Shown: positions 44,051-52,519 of the stretch, one piece after another
How the letters are laid out: each line of letters begins with the position of its first letter
Position numbering within the stretch: the first letter of the stretch is position 1
Source: an uncultured Eubacteriales bacterium
GTDB lineage: Bacteria > Bacillota > Clostridia > Oscillospirales > CAG-272
Direction: 5' to 3'
Assembly: GCA_949747515.1 (NCBI GenBank)
Contig: CATKFO010000054.1
Coordinates: 1-52,574 of the forward strand
Length of the DNA stretch: 52,574 bases
Notes under the pieces: generated by a model
Databases searched by the model: none
Seen by the model: the letters and a program-made list of their open reading frames with translations, nothing else
Told to the model about the DNA's origin: nothing
Made by a program: the position numbers and the translations under genes

Positions 44051-44079
44051 TTGAAAATTCTTCTGGAATAGTATATTAT
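44051..44079 (+). promoter_or_regulatory. ftsZ promoter
   Basis: TTGAAA (44051-44056), 17-nt spacer, TATTAT (44074-44079), 66 nt before ftsZ in a 243-nt gap. It would allow ftsZ expression apart from the MraZ-controlled promoter. A small A/T-rich hairpin at 43990-44011 upstream could be a weak terminator for ftsQ. Confidence 0.6.
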
Positions 44080-44144
44080 ATAATTAGTACGGCCTTGAAA
44101 AATAAAAAACAGGAAATAAAAACTCGATCTAAGGAGGCAGAAAG

Positions 44145-45305
44145 ATGCCATTTGAACTCGACGATAATTACCAGAGCAAAGTGAACATAAAGGTTATCGG
44201 CGTAGGCGGCGGCGGTAACAACGCCATCAACAGAATGATAGTTACAAACGTTCGCGGAGTAGATTTTATCTCCATAAATACAGATAACCAAACTCTGCTT
44301 CATTCAAGCGCTACGATTAAGGTGCCGATCGGTGAAAAAATAACTAAAGGACACGGCGCGGGTTCCAACCCGGACGTTGGAGAAAAAGCGGCGGAAGAAA
44401 ATCTTGAGGAAATCAGAAGCGCTCTCGTCGGCGCTGAAATGGTGTTTGTACCCGCCGGTATGGGCGGCGGAACGGGTACCGGCGCGGCTCCTGTCGTCGC
44501 CCGAGTGGCTCAGGAAATGGGTATACTTACGGTGGGCATCGTAACGAAACCCTTTGCTTTTGAAGGTAAGAAGAGAATGGAACAGGCGGAGCGGGGCATA
44601 TCCAACCTCAGCCAGTACGTCGATTCACTTATTATTATTCCGAATGAAAAGTTGAAGCAGATCGGAGAGAAAATAACTCTTAGAAACGCTTTTGAAGTTG
44701 CCGACGACGTTCTCAGACACGGAGTTCAGAGCATTACGGAACTTATAAACGTGCCTCAGTATCTGAATCTTGACTTTGCGGACGTTACTACCGTAATGAA
44801 GAACGCCGGATACGCTCATATGGGCGTCGGCGAGGGCGAAGGCAAGGACAAGGCTGAAACGGCGGCTAAAAACGCTATTTCAAGTCCTCTTCTTGAAACG
44901 ACCATCTCCGGTTCGATGGGCATTCTCGTAAGTATAACCGCTTCTCCGGATATTGAGCTTACCGATATCGACACCGCGTCGTCCATGATTGCGGATCAGG
45001 CTCACGAAGACGCTACGGTTATTTGGGGCGTCGCGTTTGACCCCGAGCTGGAAGACAAGATGAAAATTACGATTATTGCGACGGGTTTCGATAATAAAAA
45101 TGAGAAGTTAGTTATGGGCAAGGGAAAAGACGTGGAGTCTAACGCCGCTGTTCCTGCGTTTGGACGTCGTATGATTCCACAACAGGAAGCTCCCGTTCAG
45201 CCTGCCGAGCAGCCGGCAGAGGAAGTTAAACCAAGCGTTGCCGAATCTAATATAGACGACGACGATATTTCAGAAATCATCAATATGCTTCGTAAAAGTA
45301 AATGA
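44145..45305 (+). CDS. ftsZ: Cell-division GTPase FtsZ
   Basis: A 386-residue tubulin-like GTPase that forms the cytokinetic ring. The tubulin signature GGGTGTGAAPVVA (about 107), the N-terminal KVIGVGGGGNNAINRM and the T7-region NLDFADVTTVM are intact. A Pro/Glu-rich linker leads to an acidic tail DDDDISEIINMLRKSK, where the usual Ile-Pro-x-Phe-Leu core is poorly kept. ftsA is not present beside it. GGAGG precedes the ATG. Confidence 0.97.
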   Translation: MPFELDDNYQSKVNIKVIGVGGGGNNAINRMIVTNVRGVDFISINTDNQTLLHSSATIKVPIGEKITKGHGAGSNPDVGEKAAEENLEEIRSALVGAEMVFVPAGMGGGTGTGAAPVVARVAQEMGILTVGIVTKPFAFEGKKRMEQAERGISNLSQYVDSLIIIPNEKLKQIGEKITLRNAFEVADDVLRHGVQSITELINVPQYLNLDFADVTTVMKNAGYAHMGVGEGEGKDKAETAAKNAISSPLLETTISGSMGILVSITASPDIELTDIDTASSMIADQAHEDATVIWGVAFDPELEDKMKITIIATGFDNKNEKLVMGKGKDVESNAAVPAFGRRMIPQQEAPVQPAEQPAEEVKPSVAESNIDDDDISEIINMLRKSK

Positions 45306-45314
45306 ATGATAAAG

Positions 45315-45348
45315 GACGGCATACGCATATTTCGCGGCGCCGTCTTTT
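45315..45348 (+). terminator. Terminator after ftsZ
   Basis: GACGGC (45315-45320) pairs with GCCGTC (45339-45344), followed by TTTT. It closes the dcw cluster. Confidence 0.65.
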
Positions 45349-45496
45349 CGTTTATATAAAAGATTGATGAGATTAAAAGAATTTTATAGTTATGCGAGCG
45401 TGAAAAATAATGGCGATTTTGCGGCTTGACTCCTATTGATAATTTAGCAGCGCTATACGGCGGGGTTTCAACTTTATATATGATTAAATAGTATTC

Positions 45497-46171
45497 TTAC
45501 TTAAATTTGAGCATATATCCTTTTCCTCTAATAGATATCAGTGAACCGGCCCCAAGAACGTGGTTTAGCTTCTTTCTGAGATAGCTTATATATACGTCGG
45601 CGACGTTGGTTTGTTTATCGCCTTGCCATAATTTGTTGTAAATAGTATCTCTTGATACTTCTTTTCCGTTTTTTTCAAGAAGAAATTCGAACAGTTCTGC
45701 TTCTCTTGAAGTAAGAGACGCCGACTTATCTCCTTTTGTTATCGTTTTTGTTTTCCAATCGTACGTCGAACGAGACTCAGCGATATCGGCCGGAGCGCTG
45801 TTCGTTAAATTTTCTATAATGGAAAAAAACTCTTGAAAAGTAAACGGTTCTTTGAGAAAGAAAACTGGCTTCTCATACTTTTTTGAGAAAAGTTTTTCCG
45901 CTTCTGAGATAATGTCTTCATCTTCTTCCTTCATAGATACGGAAACGTTTGTTTCAGAAAAGCTTTCGCAGCATATAAATATAAACGCGTTATACGCGGA
46001 GGAAGGGTACGGCAAGTTTTCCTCGTTAATAATATAACCGTTCTTTAACGACTCGTGCAAATTTATTCCGCAGATTACCGCGTTTAAGTTATTTGCGAGA
46101 TGATACCGTGATAGCAGAGCCTTGATCATGCTATCGCGAGTCCCGTCTCCAGTATCGATATATACGGACAT
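45497..46171 (-). CDS. OmpR-type winged-helix protein with degenerate receiver domain
   Basis: A 224-residue protein. The last ~95 residues are a clear OmpR/PhoB winged helix (LTSREAELFEFLLEKNGKEV, then YISYLRKKLNHVLG and SIRGKGYMLKF). The first ~120 residues have the size of a receiver but lack the DD...D...T/S...K pattern, so phosphorylation is unlikely; it may act as an atypical regulator. I chose ATG 46171 (AAAGGAAG upstream); an upstream start would add 17 residues. No kinase gene is next to it. Confidence 0.78.
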   Translation of the reverse strand: MSVYIDTGDGTRDSMIKALLSRYHLANNLNAVICGINLHESLKNGYIINEENLPYPSSAYNAFIFICCESFSETNVSVSMKEEDEDIISEAEKLFSKKYEKPVFFLKEPFTFQEFFSIIENLTNSAPADIAESRSTYDWKTKTITKGDKSASLTSREAELFEFLLEKNGKEVSRDTIYNKLWQGDKQTNVADVYISYLRKKLNHVLGAGSLISIRGKGYMLKFK

Positions 46172-46258
46172 ATTTTGCTTCCTTTCTTCTATGCGCTCAT
46201 AATCGCGGAATATCTTGGACATACGTCTTATTCCGCATGCGAACGTTCACTTAACAAA

Positions 46259-46288
46259 AGTATATCATAAATTCTTGCGGGTTGTCAA
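46259..46288 (-). promoter_or_regulatory. Promoter of the atypical regulator gene
   Basis: Minus-strand TTGACA (46288-46283), 18-nt spacer, TATACT (46264-46259), about 90 nt before the chosen ATG. Confidence 0.6.
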
Positions 46289-46385
46289 ATTTTGAATCTC
46301 CGCTTTATGCAGAGCGCGGGTCATTACGGAGGCTGAACGCACATACAATAGAATCATAAACGCTTAATGATTAGGATGTGGCGTC

Positions 46386-47366
46386 TTGCCAAGCTTTACG
46401 CAACTTTTGATACCGGCCGCGATTCTGGCGGGAATATTTGTTAACGGAGCTACCGACGCTCCAGGATCCGTAACCGGCGCGGTGGCGGGAGGAGCTCTGA
46501 CTTTTCGCCGCGCCGCCCTTATCTGCGCTTTTTTTAATTTTATCGGTATGCTCCTGTCGTACTATTTTTTGCACGGGGTTTCAGATACGATGCTGTCTCT
46601 TTCGAATTTCGGAGAGCATGCCGGAACCGCGGTAGCGGCCGCTATGCTGGCCGTGGTCGCTTTTGCTTCCGCGGCATGGGCGTTCGGCATACCTACGAGC
46701 GAGAGCCACGCTATGCTGGCGGCTATAGCGGGAGCGGGAATATGTACCGGAGGAGGCGTCGAATATATCGGAGCTTTTTCATCGGTGGTTTTACGAAGCG
46801 GAGTCTCGTGCGTCGTCGGATATTTCGCCGGATATCTCGCCATGCGCGCGCTGAAACATTCATTTGATCGCGGAAAACTGTCGTTGAAGAAAAATTCCGA
46901 TATGATACAGAAATTTGCGTGCGCGGCGTCTTCATCGGCTCATGGAATTCAAGACGGACAAAAATTTCTATCCCTTCTCGCGATTACCGCCGGAACGGCC
47001 TCTCTCGGCGCCGCGGAGGTGATCGTATGCTGCTTCGTTATGGCTCTCGGCTGCTTTACAGGAGGCAAAAAAATTGTGGATAAGCTTGGCGGAGAACTGA
47101 CGGGCGGACTTAATCGTGAAGCCGGAACGGCGTCGGACATAGGCGCGTTTATTACGACCGTGGCGGCGTCCATTGCCTCTGTCCCCGTAAGCTCCACTTA
47201 CATGAAAACATGCGGAGTTTTAGGAGCTTCGGCGGCGTCCGGAGGAGAGAGAAACGGAAAAACTACGGCGCAGCTCATATTAACATGGATAGCTACGTAC
47301 CCGGTGTGCATGGGATTGTCCGTGTTTTTCTTCAGACTTATAGATTTTATCGGGAGTTACGTATGA
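46386..47366 (+). CDS. PiT-family inorganic phosphate permease-like protein
   Basis: A 326-residue membrane protein with two internal PiT repeats: NGATDAPGSVTGAVAGGAL near the N-terminus and SSAHGIQDGQKFLSLL near 180, each in place of the usual GANDxANAxG pattern. FGIPTSESHAMLAAIAGAG corresponds to the PTSxTH motif. Predicted to be a proton- or sodium-coupled phosphate or similar anion transporter; changes in the motifs leave the substrate open. TTG 46386 has AGGA 9 nt upstream. It ends in an ATGA overlap with the next gene. Confidence 0.8.
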   Translation: MPSFTQLLIPAAILAGIFVNGATDAPGSVTGAVAGGALTFRRAALICAFFNFIGMLLSYYFLHGVSDTMLSLSNFGEHAGTAVAAAMLAVVAFASAAWAFGIPTSESHAMLAAIAGAGICTGGGVEYIGAFSSVVLRSGVSCVVGYFAGYLAMRALKHSFDRGKLSLKKNSDMIQKFACAASSSAHGIQDGQKFLSLLAITAGTASLGAAEVIVCCFVMALGCFTGGKKIVDKLGGELTGGLNREAGTASDIGAFITTVAASIASVPVSSTYMKTCGVLGASAASGGERNGKTTAQLILTWIATYPVCMGLSVFFFRLIDFIGSYV

Positions 47367-47857
47367 ACGAAAAGAAAACGACCTGCTTTTTTACCGGTCA
47401 TAGAACTATACCTCCGGCTGATAAGCAAAGGCTTGTCGGAAGGCTTGATATGTGTATTATGAATCTTGCCGAGCGAGGGTACGCGAACTTCGTATGCGGA
47501 GGAGCAGTTGGATTTGACACGCTCGCGGCTTGCCGTGTGATAAACGCTAAGCTTAGGTATCCGGACATAAAACTGATTCTTGTTTTGCCGTGCCGCGATC
47601 AAACTACGAGATGGAAGGAAACAAGCGCTATAGCTTTGTATCATAAGATAAAGGGGCTCGCCGATAAAGTCGTGTATTCGTCGGACGTATATACGTCAGG
47701 GTGCATGCATTTGAGAAACCGTACTATGGCGGATATGAGCTCCGTATGCGTTTCATATTATAACGGTTCGACCGGAGGGGGAACGGCGTACACGGTAAAA
47801 TACGCCTCAGAGGAGGGGCTTGAAGTAATCGGACTTTACGATACAAACGCGAAATAA
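47363..47857 (+). CDS. SLOG-family protein (DUF1273/YspA-like)
   Basis: A 164-residue Rossmann-like protein with TCFFTGHRTIPP, FVCGGAVGFDTLAACRV and NGSTGGGTAYTVKYA: the glycine-rich loops expected of SLOG nucleotide-binding folds. Its function in chromosomal single-gene settings is unknown; it may bind a nucleotide-derived ligand. Start ATG 47363 overlaps the PiT stop; longer frames run inside that gene. Confidence 0.8.
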   Translation: MNEKKTTCFFTGHRTIPPADKQRLVGRLDMCIMNLAERGYANFVCGGAVGFDTLAACRVINAKLRYPDIKLILVLPCRDQTTRWKETSAIALYHKIKGLADKVVYSSDVYTSGCMHLRNRTMADMSSVCVSYYNGSTGGGTAYTVKYASEEGLEVIGLYDTNAK

Positions 47858-47903
47858 AAGAAAATTTTGAGGAATAAAAGCAAATATAATCCGTTTTCAA
47901 GTA

Positions 47904-47932
47904 TTGTTCACAATTATAGTATATACTATAAA
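47904..47932 (+). promoter_or_regulatory. Probable gpmI promoter
   Basis: TTGTTC (47904-47909), 17-nt spacer, TATAAA (47927-47932), about 50 nt before the ATG. Confidence 0.4.
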
Positions 47933-47980
47933 GAAGCGAAAAATATATAAACGACAAGGCGAATGAAAGGAAAAATAAAT

Positions 47981-49633
47981 ATGGCGTCACTTAAAGCTCA
48001 TTGCGGAGCGAAGAAGATCAGACCGGTACTTACGATAGTTATGGACGGAGTAGGACTCGCTCCCGCGGGAGACGCGAACGCGGTGTCTCTTGCGAGAACC
48101 CCGAATCTTGACAGACTTATGAGCGACTATCCGGTTATAAAACTTAAAGCGCACGGATCGGCGGTCGGTCTTCCCAGCGACGACGATATGGGAAATTCTG
48201 AGGTTGGTCACAACGCTCTTGGAAGCGGCCAGGTGTTCGCGCAGGGAGCTAAGCTCGTTTCTCAGAGTATAGAGAGCGGAAAGATATTCGCGTCGGAAAC
48301 ATGGAACGAGCTTATCGGCGGAGTAAAGAACAACGGAGGAACGCTTCACTTTATCGGTCTTTTCTCAGACGGCAACGTTCACAGCCATATCGATCATCTC
48401 AAAGCGATGCTGATACGCGCGAAGGAGGACGGCGCGTCAAAGATTAGAGTCCATATTCTTCTTGACGGACGCGACGTTGGCGAGACTTCGGCTCTGGACT
48501 ATGTGGAACCATTCGAGGAATTTCTCAAAGAACTTAACGACGAAACATGCGATATTAAAATCGCTTCCGGCGGGGGAAGAATGAATATTACCATGGACAG
48601 ATACGAGGCGAACTGGGCTATGGTAGAACTCGGATGGAAAACGCATGTTTTAGGAGAAGGAAGAACTTTCGGGTCCGCTGCCGAAGCGATAAAAATATAC
48701 CGCGCCGAGTCCGGCGTAATTGACCAAGATCTTCCTCCTTTCGTTATATCGCGCGACGGCAAACCCGTCGGAACCGTAGAGGACGGAGACAGCGTCGTAT
48801 TCTATAACTTCCGCGGAGACCGAGCTATTGAAATTTCCCGCGCGTTCGAGGGCGGAAGCGACTTTGACAAATTTGACAGAGTAAAAGTACCAAACGTTAT
48901 TTACGCGGGTATGCTTGAGTACGACGGAGATCTTCATATTCCGTCAAAATACCTTGTTTCTCCTCCTGAAATTACAAACACTATGGGAGAATATCTGGTT
49001 AACGCCGGAATAAGTCAGTACGCTATTTCGGAGACTCAAAAGTACGGCCACGTGACCTATTTCTGGAACGGAAACAAGAGCGGGAAGTTCTCTGAGGAGC
49101 TTGAAACCTACGTAGAGATACCGTCCGACGTCGTTCCATTTGAGCAGCGTCCGTGGATGAAGTGCGCCGAAATTACCGATCGTCTGATAGAGGCCCTCGA
49201 GAGCGGTAAATACGAGTGCGTTCGCGTTAATTTCCCTAACGGAGATATGGTAGGACATACCGGAAGCCTTGAAGCGACCGTTTGCTCCATGGAAGCCCTT
49301 GATCTTCAGCTTGGCCGTATACTTAAAGTCGTCGACAAGATCGGAGCGGTCGCTATTATAACGGCCGATCATGGAAACGCCGACGAAATGGCTGAGGTCG
49401 ACAAGAAGACAGGCGAACTTAAGCGCAACGGGGACGGCTCCCTTAAGGCGAAAACCAGTCATACTCTCAATCGCGTTCCTTGTATTATATACGACAATAA
49501 ATATACGGATTCCTACGATGTTAAAGAGGACGACGGTTCCTTCGGCCTTTCGTCGGTAGCCGCTACCGTTGTTAATCTTCTCGGATACGAAAAGCCCGAA
49601 ATGTGGGACGAAGGTATGATCACTCTGAAATAA
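47981..49633 (+). CDS. gpmI: 2,3-bisphosphoglycerate-independent phosphoglycerate mutase
   Basis: A 550-residue two-metal alkaline-phosphatase-fold enzyme that interconverts 3- and 2-phosphoglycerate in glycolysis. Seen are VMDGVGLAP, the phospho-serine in DDDMGNSEVGHNALGSG (about 73), HILLDGRDVGETSA and ITADHGNADEMAEV with metal ligands. It is somewhat longer than the usual ~510. I chose ATG 47981, with AAAGGA upstream; an ATG 18 nt earlier is in frame. Confidence 0.95.
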   Translation: MASLKAHCGAKKIRPVLTIVMDGVGLAPAGDANAVSLARTPNLDRLMSDYPVIKLKAHGSAVGLPSDDDMGNSEVGHNALGSGQVFAQGAKLVSQSIESGKIFASETWNELIGGVKNNGGTLHFIGLFSDGNVHSHIDHLKAMLIRAKEDGASKIRVHILLDGRDVGETSALDYVEPFEEFLKELNDETCDIKIASGGGRMNITMDRYEANWAMVELGWKTHVLGEGRTFGSAAEAIKIYRAESGVIDQDLPPFVISRDGKPVGTVEDGDSVVFYNFRGDRAIEISRAFEGGSDFDKFDRVKVPNVIYAGMLEYDGDLHIPSKYLVSPPEITNTMGEYLVNAGISQYAISETQKYGHVTYFWNGNKSGKFSEELETYVEIPSDVVPFEQRPWMKCAEITDRLIEALESGKYECVRVNFPNGDMVGHTGSLEATVCSMEALDLQLGRILKVVDKIGAVAIITADHGNADEMAEVDKKTGELKRNGDGSLKAKTSHTLNRVPCIIYDNKYTDSYDVKEDDGSFGLSSVAATVVNLLGYEKPEMWDEGMITLK

Positions 49634-49651
49634 TAAACTACGGAATATTGA

Positions 49652-49671
49652 AAAGCCGCTTTTGCGGCTTT
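49652..49671 (+). terminator. Terminator after gpmI
   Basis: AAAGCCGC (49652-49659) pairs with GCGGCTTT (49664-49671) around a 4-nt loop; short downstream T content. Confidence 0.7.
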
Positions 49672-49725
49672 CTCTGTTTACCTTGCATATGCGAAGATAA
49701 ATAACTATATCTTTTGGAGGCGAAT

Positions 49726-50547
49726 ATGTTTTACAACGACGGAATACTCTGCCGCTCGAACTTGCTCGATATTACTGGAATCTGTCATGGATTTTCAACG
49801 AAGCATGGCGGAATAAGCTCGCATCAGTACACAAAAGAGATGAATCTTGCTTTTGGCAGAGAAGACGACGACGATACTGTGAGGAGAAATCTTGATATTT
49901 TTGCGCAAGCCGTTTCCGGAGGAGAACTTGACGTGAATTCAATAGTCGCCGCGCCTCAGATACATTCCGATAGAGTTAGACGCGTTGGAAAATTCCAACG
50001 GGGCGAAGGCGCAGTCCGTTCATCTTCTGAGAGCTGCGACGGATTTGTCACGGACGTCCCTGGAGTTATGCTTCTTGTAAGGGTCGCCGACTGCACGCCT
50101 GTCATAATGACCGGAGAAGGAAAAAAAGGTACTGTCGTCGCCGCTATTCACGCCGGATGGCGGGGAACCGCCGCTGGAATCGTAGTTTCAGGCATAAATG
50201 AGATGAGAAAGCTCGGAGTCGAACCGGCTGCGGTTAAAGCGGCTATAGGAGCGCATATAGGCGTATGCTGCTTCGAGGTGGGAGAGGATATGAAGACGTC
50301 CGTATCCGCTATGCGCGGAGCAGATTTTGCTTCAAGGCATATAAAAGAAAGAACCGGAAATTTATACGCTGATCTGACGTCCATGAATCGGGAGCTGCTT
50401 CTTGAATGCGGCGTTCTCTCAGAAAATATAGACGCGTCCGAGGAATGTACGTGTTGTCTATATGAAAAATATCATTCTCATCGTAAAACCTCCGGCAGAA
50501 GAGGCGCTATGGGAGCGTCGGTAGCTATATTGCCGACCGTCGCATGA
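49726..50547 (+). CDS. pgeF: PgeF/YfiH-type purine nucleoside phosphorylase-like protein
   Basis: A 273-residue protein of the multicopper-oxidase-laccase-like (CNF1/YfiH) fold. The active-site His/Cys segments are AAIHAGWRGTAAGI (about 142), GAHIGVCCFEVGED and ECTCCLYEKYHSHRKT. Relatives edit the peptidoglycan precursor or cleave purine nucleosides; which holds here is open. I chose ATG 49726, with TTTTGGAGG directly upstream. Confidence 0.9.
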   Translation: MFYNDGILCRSNLLDITGICHGFSTKHGGISSHQYTKEMNLAFGREDDDDTVRRNLDIFAQAVSGGELDVNSIVAAPQIHSDRVRRVGKFQRGEGAVRSSSESCDGFVTDVPGVMLLVRVADCTPVIMTGEGKKGTVVAAIHAGWRGTAAGIVVSGINEMRKLGVEPAAVKAAIGAHIGVCCFEVGEDMKTSVSAMRGADFASRHIKERTGNLYADLTSMNRELLLECGVLSENIDASEECTCCLYEKYHSHRKTSGRRGAMGASVAILPTVA

Positions 50548-50735
50548 TCTTCACATAAAAATCAGTTTCTCTGTCGTTTCATTCATAAAATATCAACAAA
50601 TATGTGATATACTGACTGTAACTGAAAAAATATGCCGGATATTCGGAGGATTAGCTTATAAGAAAAGCTGAGCCTTTAAGGTTATTCGGACGTAAATGCC
50701 AAAAGCACAAAGCTATAGAAAGGCGTTACTAAAAA

Positions 50736-51704
50736 ATGATTGAAATTGAAAACTTAATGAAGTCGTACGGTGGAAAGACGGCGCTTGAAGGTATCAGCTT
50801 CAAAGTGGATAAAGGAGAAATAGTCGGATTTCTCGGCCCAAACGGAGCAGGAAAATCTACTACTATGAATATTCTGACCGGTTATCTGTCCGCTACGTCC
50901 GGATCTGCAAAGGTAGGCGGAATCGACGTGTTCGAGCACCCTGATGAAGCGAAGAAGCTGATCGGCTTTTTACCTGAGCAGCCGCCGCTGTATCAGGAAA
51001 TGAAGGTCGGAGAATATCTCGGATTCATCTACGATATCAAACGATGCAAGCTTTCTAAAAAAAAGCATCTTTCAGAGATCATGCAGATAACGAAAATATC
51101 CGAGGTGAAGGACAGACTTATATCCAATCTGTCCAAGGGATATAAACAGCGCGTGGGAATAGCCGCCGCGCTTGTCGGAGCGCCTCCTGTCATCGTATTC
51201 GACGAACCTACGGTAGGCCTCGATCCAAAGCAGATTATAGAAATCCGCAATCTTATCCGCAATCTTGGCCGCGATCATACGGTTATTTTGTCCACGCATA
51301 TTCTTTCTGAGGTTCAGTCCGTCTGCGATAGAGTGGTCATTATCAACGAAGGACGAATTATCGCCGATGAAAAAACTGAAAATATAACTCTTGCCGTCGA
51401 CGACTCGAGAGAATATAACGTAAAAATCTGCGGTCCTCAAAGGGAAGTTTCTGCGGCTCTTAAAAAATTGAGCGGAGTCCGTTTTGCCGAGTATACTGGC
51501 GAGAGGGAGACTGACAGCTATATCTACCGGATAACGTCTGAAAAAGGCGTGGATATAAGGAAGTCCTTATTTTATATGCTTGCTGAAAACGGATGGCCTT
51601 TAATCGGAATAGAATCAGTTGGAATGAGTCTTGAAGAGGTTTTCGTGCGGATTACGGATCTTGACCTAAAAAAACGAAATTCACAGCGGAGAGCCGCGAG
51701 ATAA
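50736..51704 (+). CDS. ABC-2 transporter ATP-binding protein (GldA-like)
   Basis: A 322-residue ATPase with Walker A GPNGAGKST (about 35), signature LSKGYKQRV (about 131), Walker B VIVFDEPTVGLDP (about 152) and the switch His in STHILSEV. About 90 extra C-terminal residues follow, as in GldA/NosF-like ATPases. The next genes encode a permease and a probable GldG-like protein, so it powers a multi-part export or gliding-type ABC system. Confidence 0.92.
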   Translation: MIEIENLMKSYGGKTALEGISFKVDKGEIVGFLGPNGAGKSTTMNILTGYLSATSGSAKVGGIDVFEHPDEAKKLIGFLPEQPPLYQEMKVGEYLGFIYDIKRCKLSKKKHLSEIMQITKISEVKDRLISNLSKGYKQRVGIAAALVGAPPVIVFDEPTVGLDPKQIIEIRNLIRNLGRDHTVILSTHILSEVQSVCDRVVIINEGRIIADEKTENITLAVDDSREYNVKICGPQREVSAALKKLSGVRFAEYTGERETDSYIYRITSEKGVDIRKSLFYMLAENGWPLIGIESVGMSLEEVFVRITDLDLKKRNSQRRAAR

Positions 51705-51714
51705 CGGAGGAATT

Positions 51715-52419
51715 ATGTTTGCAATATATAAAAGGGAAATGCGATCCTATTTTACAACGCCCATAGGTTACATATTTTCAGCCGTGTTTTTAGCTATATC
51801 CGGATTCGTACTGTCTATATCAACGTTTCACTCCGGTACCACCGACGTATCGGGATATACGCAGCTAATGGTCTTCGGATATATTCTGCTGCTTCCTTTA
51901 CTCACAATGCGCTGCTTTTCCGAGGAGAGACGCATGAAAACGGAGCAGGTTTTAATGACGTCTCCCGTTTCTCTTTTCGGTATGGTTTTCGCTAAATTTC
52001 TCGCCGCTTATACTATGTTCGCCGGAACGACGCTCGTAAGCTGCGTTTATTTTATTCCGGTAGCCAGACTTGGTTCAGTAAATTATCCTAAAACCTTTGG
52101 CTGCCTTATAGCCATGCTTTTAGTTGGGCTTTGCTTTTCAGCTGTGGGGATCTTTATTTCGTCTCTTACGGATAGCCAGATGACCGCGGCGATCGGTACC
52201 GTCCTCGTTCTTTTGGCTTTTGTCTGCGCTTCTATGTTCAACGGACTTATCGACGCTCAGTGGATCAGAACGATACTTTCCTGGATTTCAGTATATAGCC
52301 GCTTTACGTATTTTACATACGGTATATTCGATACGGCGGGAGCGCTTTACTATCTATCCATAACCGGCGTTTTTCTGTTCCTTTCCGTCCGCGTTTTCGA
52401 ACGTCGCAGATGGGCGTGA
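51715..52419 (+). CDS. ABC-2 transporter permease (GldF-like)
   Basis: A 234-residue membrane protein with six hydrophobic helices. KREMRSYFTTPIGYIF at the start and MRCFSEERRMKTEQVLMTSPV after the second helix are typical of the GldF/NosY group of ABC-2 permeases. It starts 10 nt after the ATPase gene, with GGAGG upstream. The transported substrate is unknown. Confidence 0.9.
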   Translation: MFAIYKREMRSYFTTPIGYIFSAVFLAISGFVLSISTFHSGTTDVSGYTQLMVFGYILLLPLLTMRCFSEERRMKTEQVLMTSPVSLFGMVFAKFLAAYTMFAGTTLVSCVYFIPVARLGSVNYPKTFGCLIAMLLVGLCFSAVGIFISSLTDSQMTAAIGTVLVLLAFVCASMFNGLIDAQWIRTILSWISVYSRFTYFTYGIFDTAGALYYLSITGVFLFLSVRVFERRRWA

Positions 52420-52488
52420 GGAAAGATTTCGCCGACATATGCTCTCGCAGCTTTTTATAGGAGATTATTTCTAGAAAATTTTTATGCG

Positions 52489-52506
52489 CCGCCGTTTAAA
52501 CGGCGG
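52489..52506. repeat. Perfect 18-bp palindrome before the GldG-like gene
   Basis: CCGCCGTTTAAACGGCGG reads the same on both strands (9-bp arms). It lies between the permease stop and the next start, possibly an mRNA hairpin near the ribosome site or a regulator site. Confidence 0.5.
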
Positions 52507-52519
52507 AATGGTGATTAGA

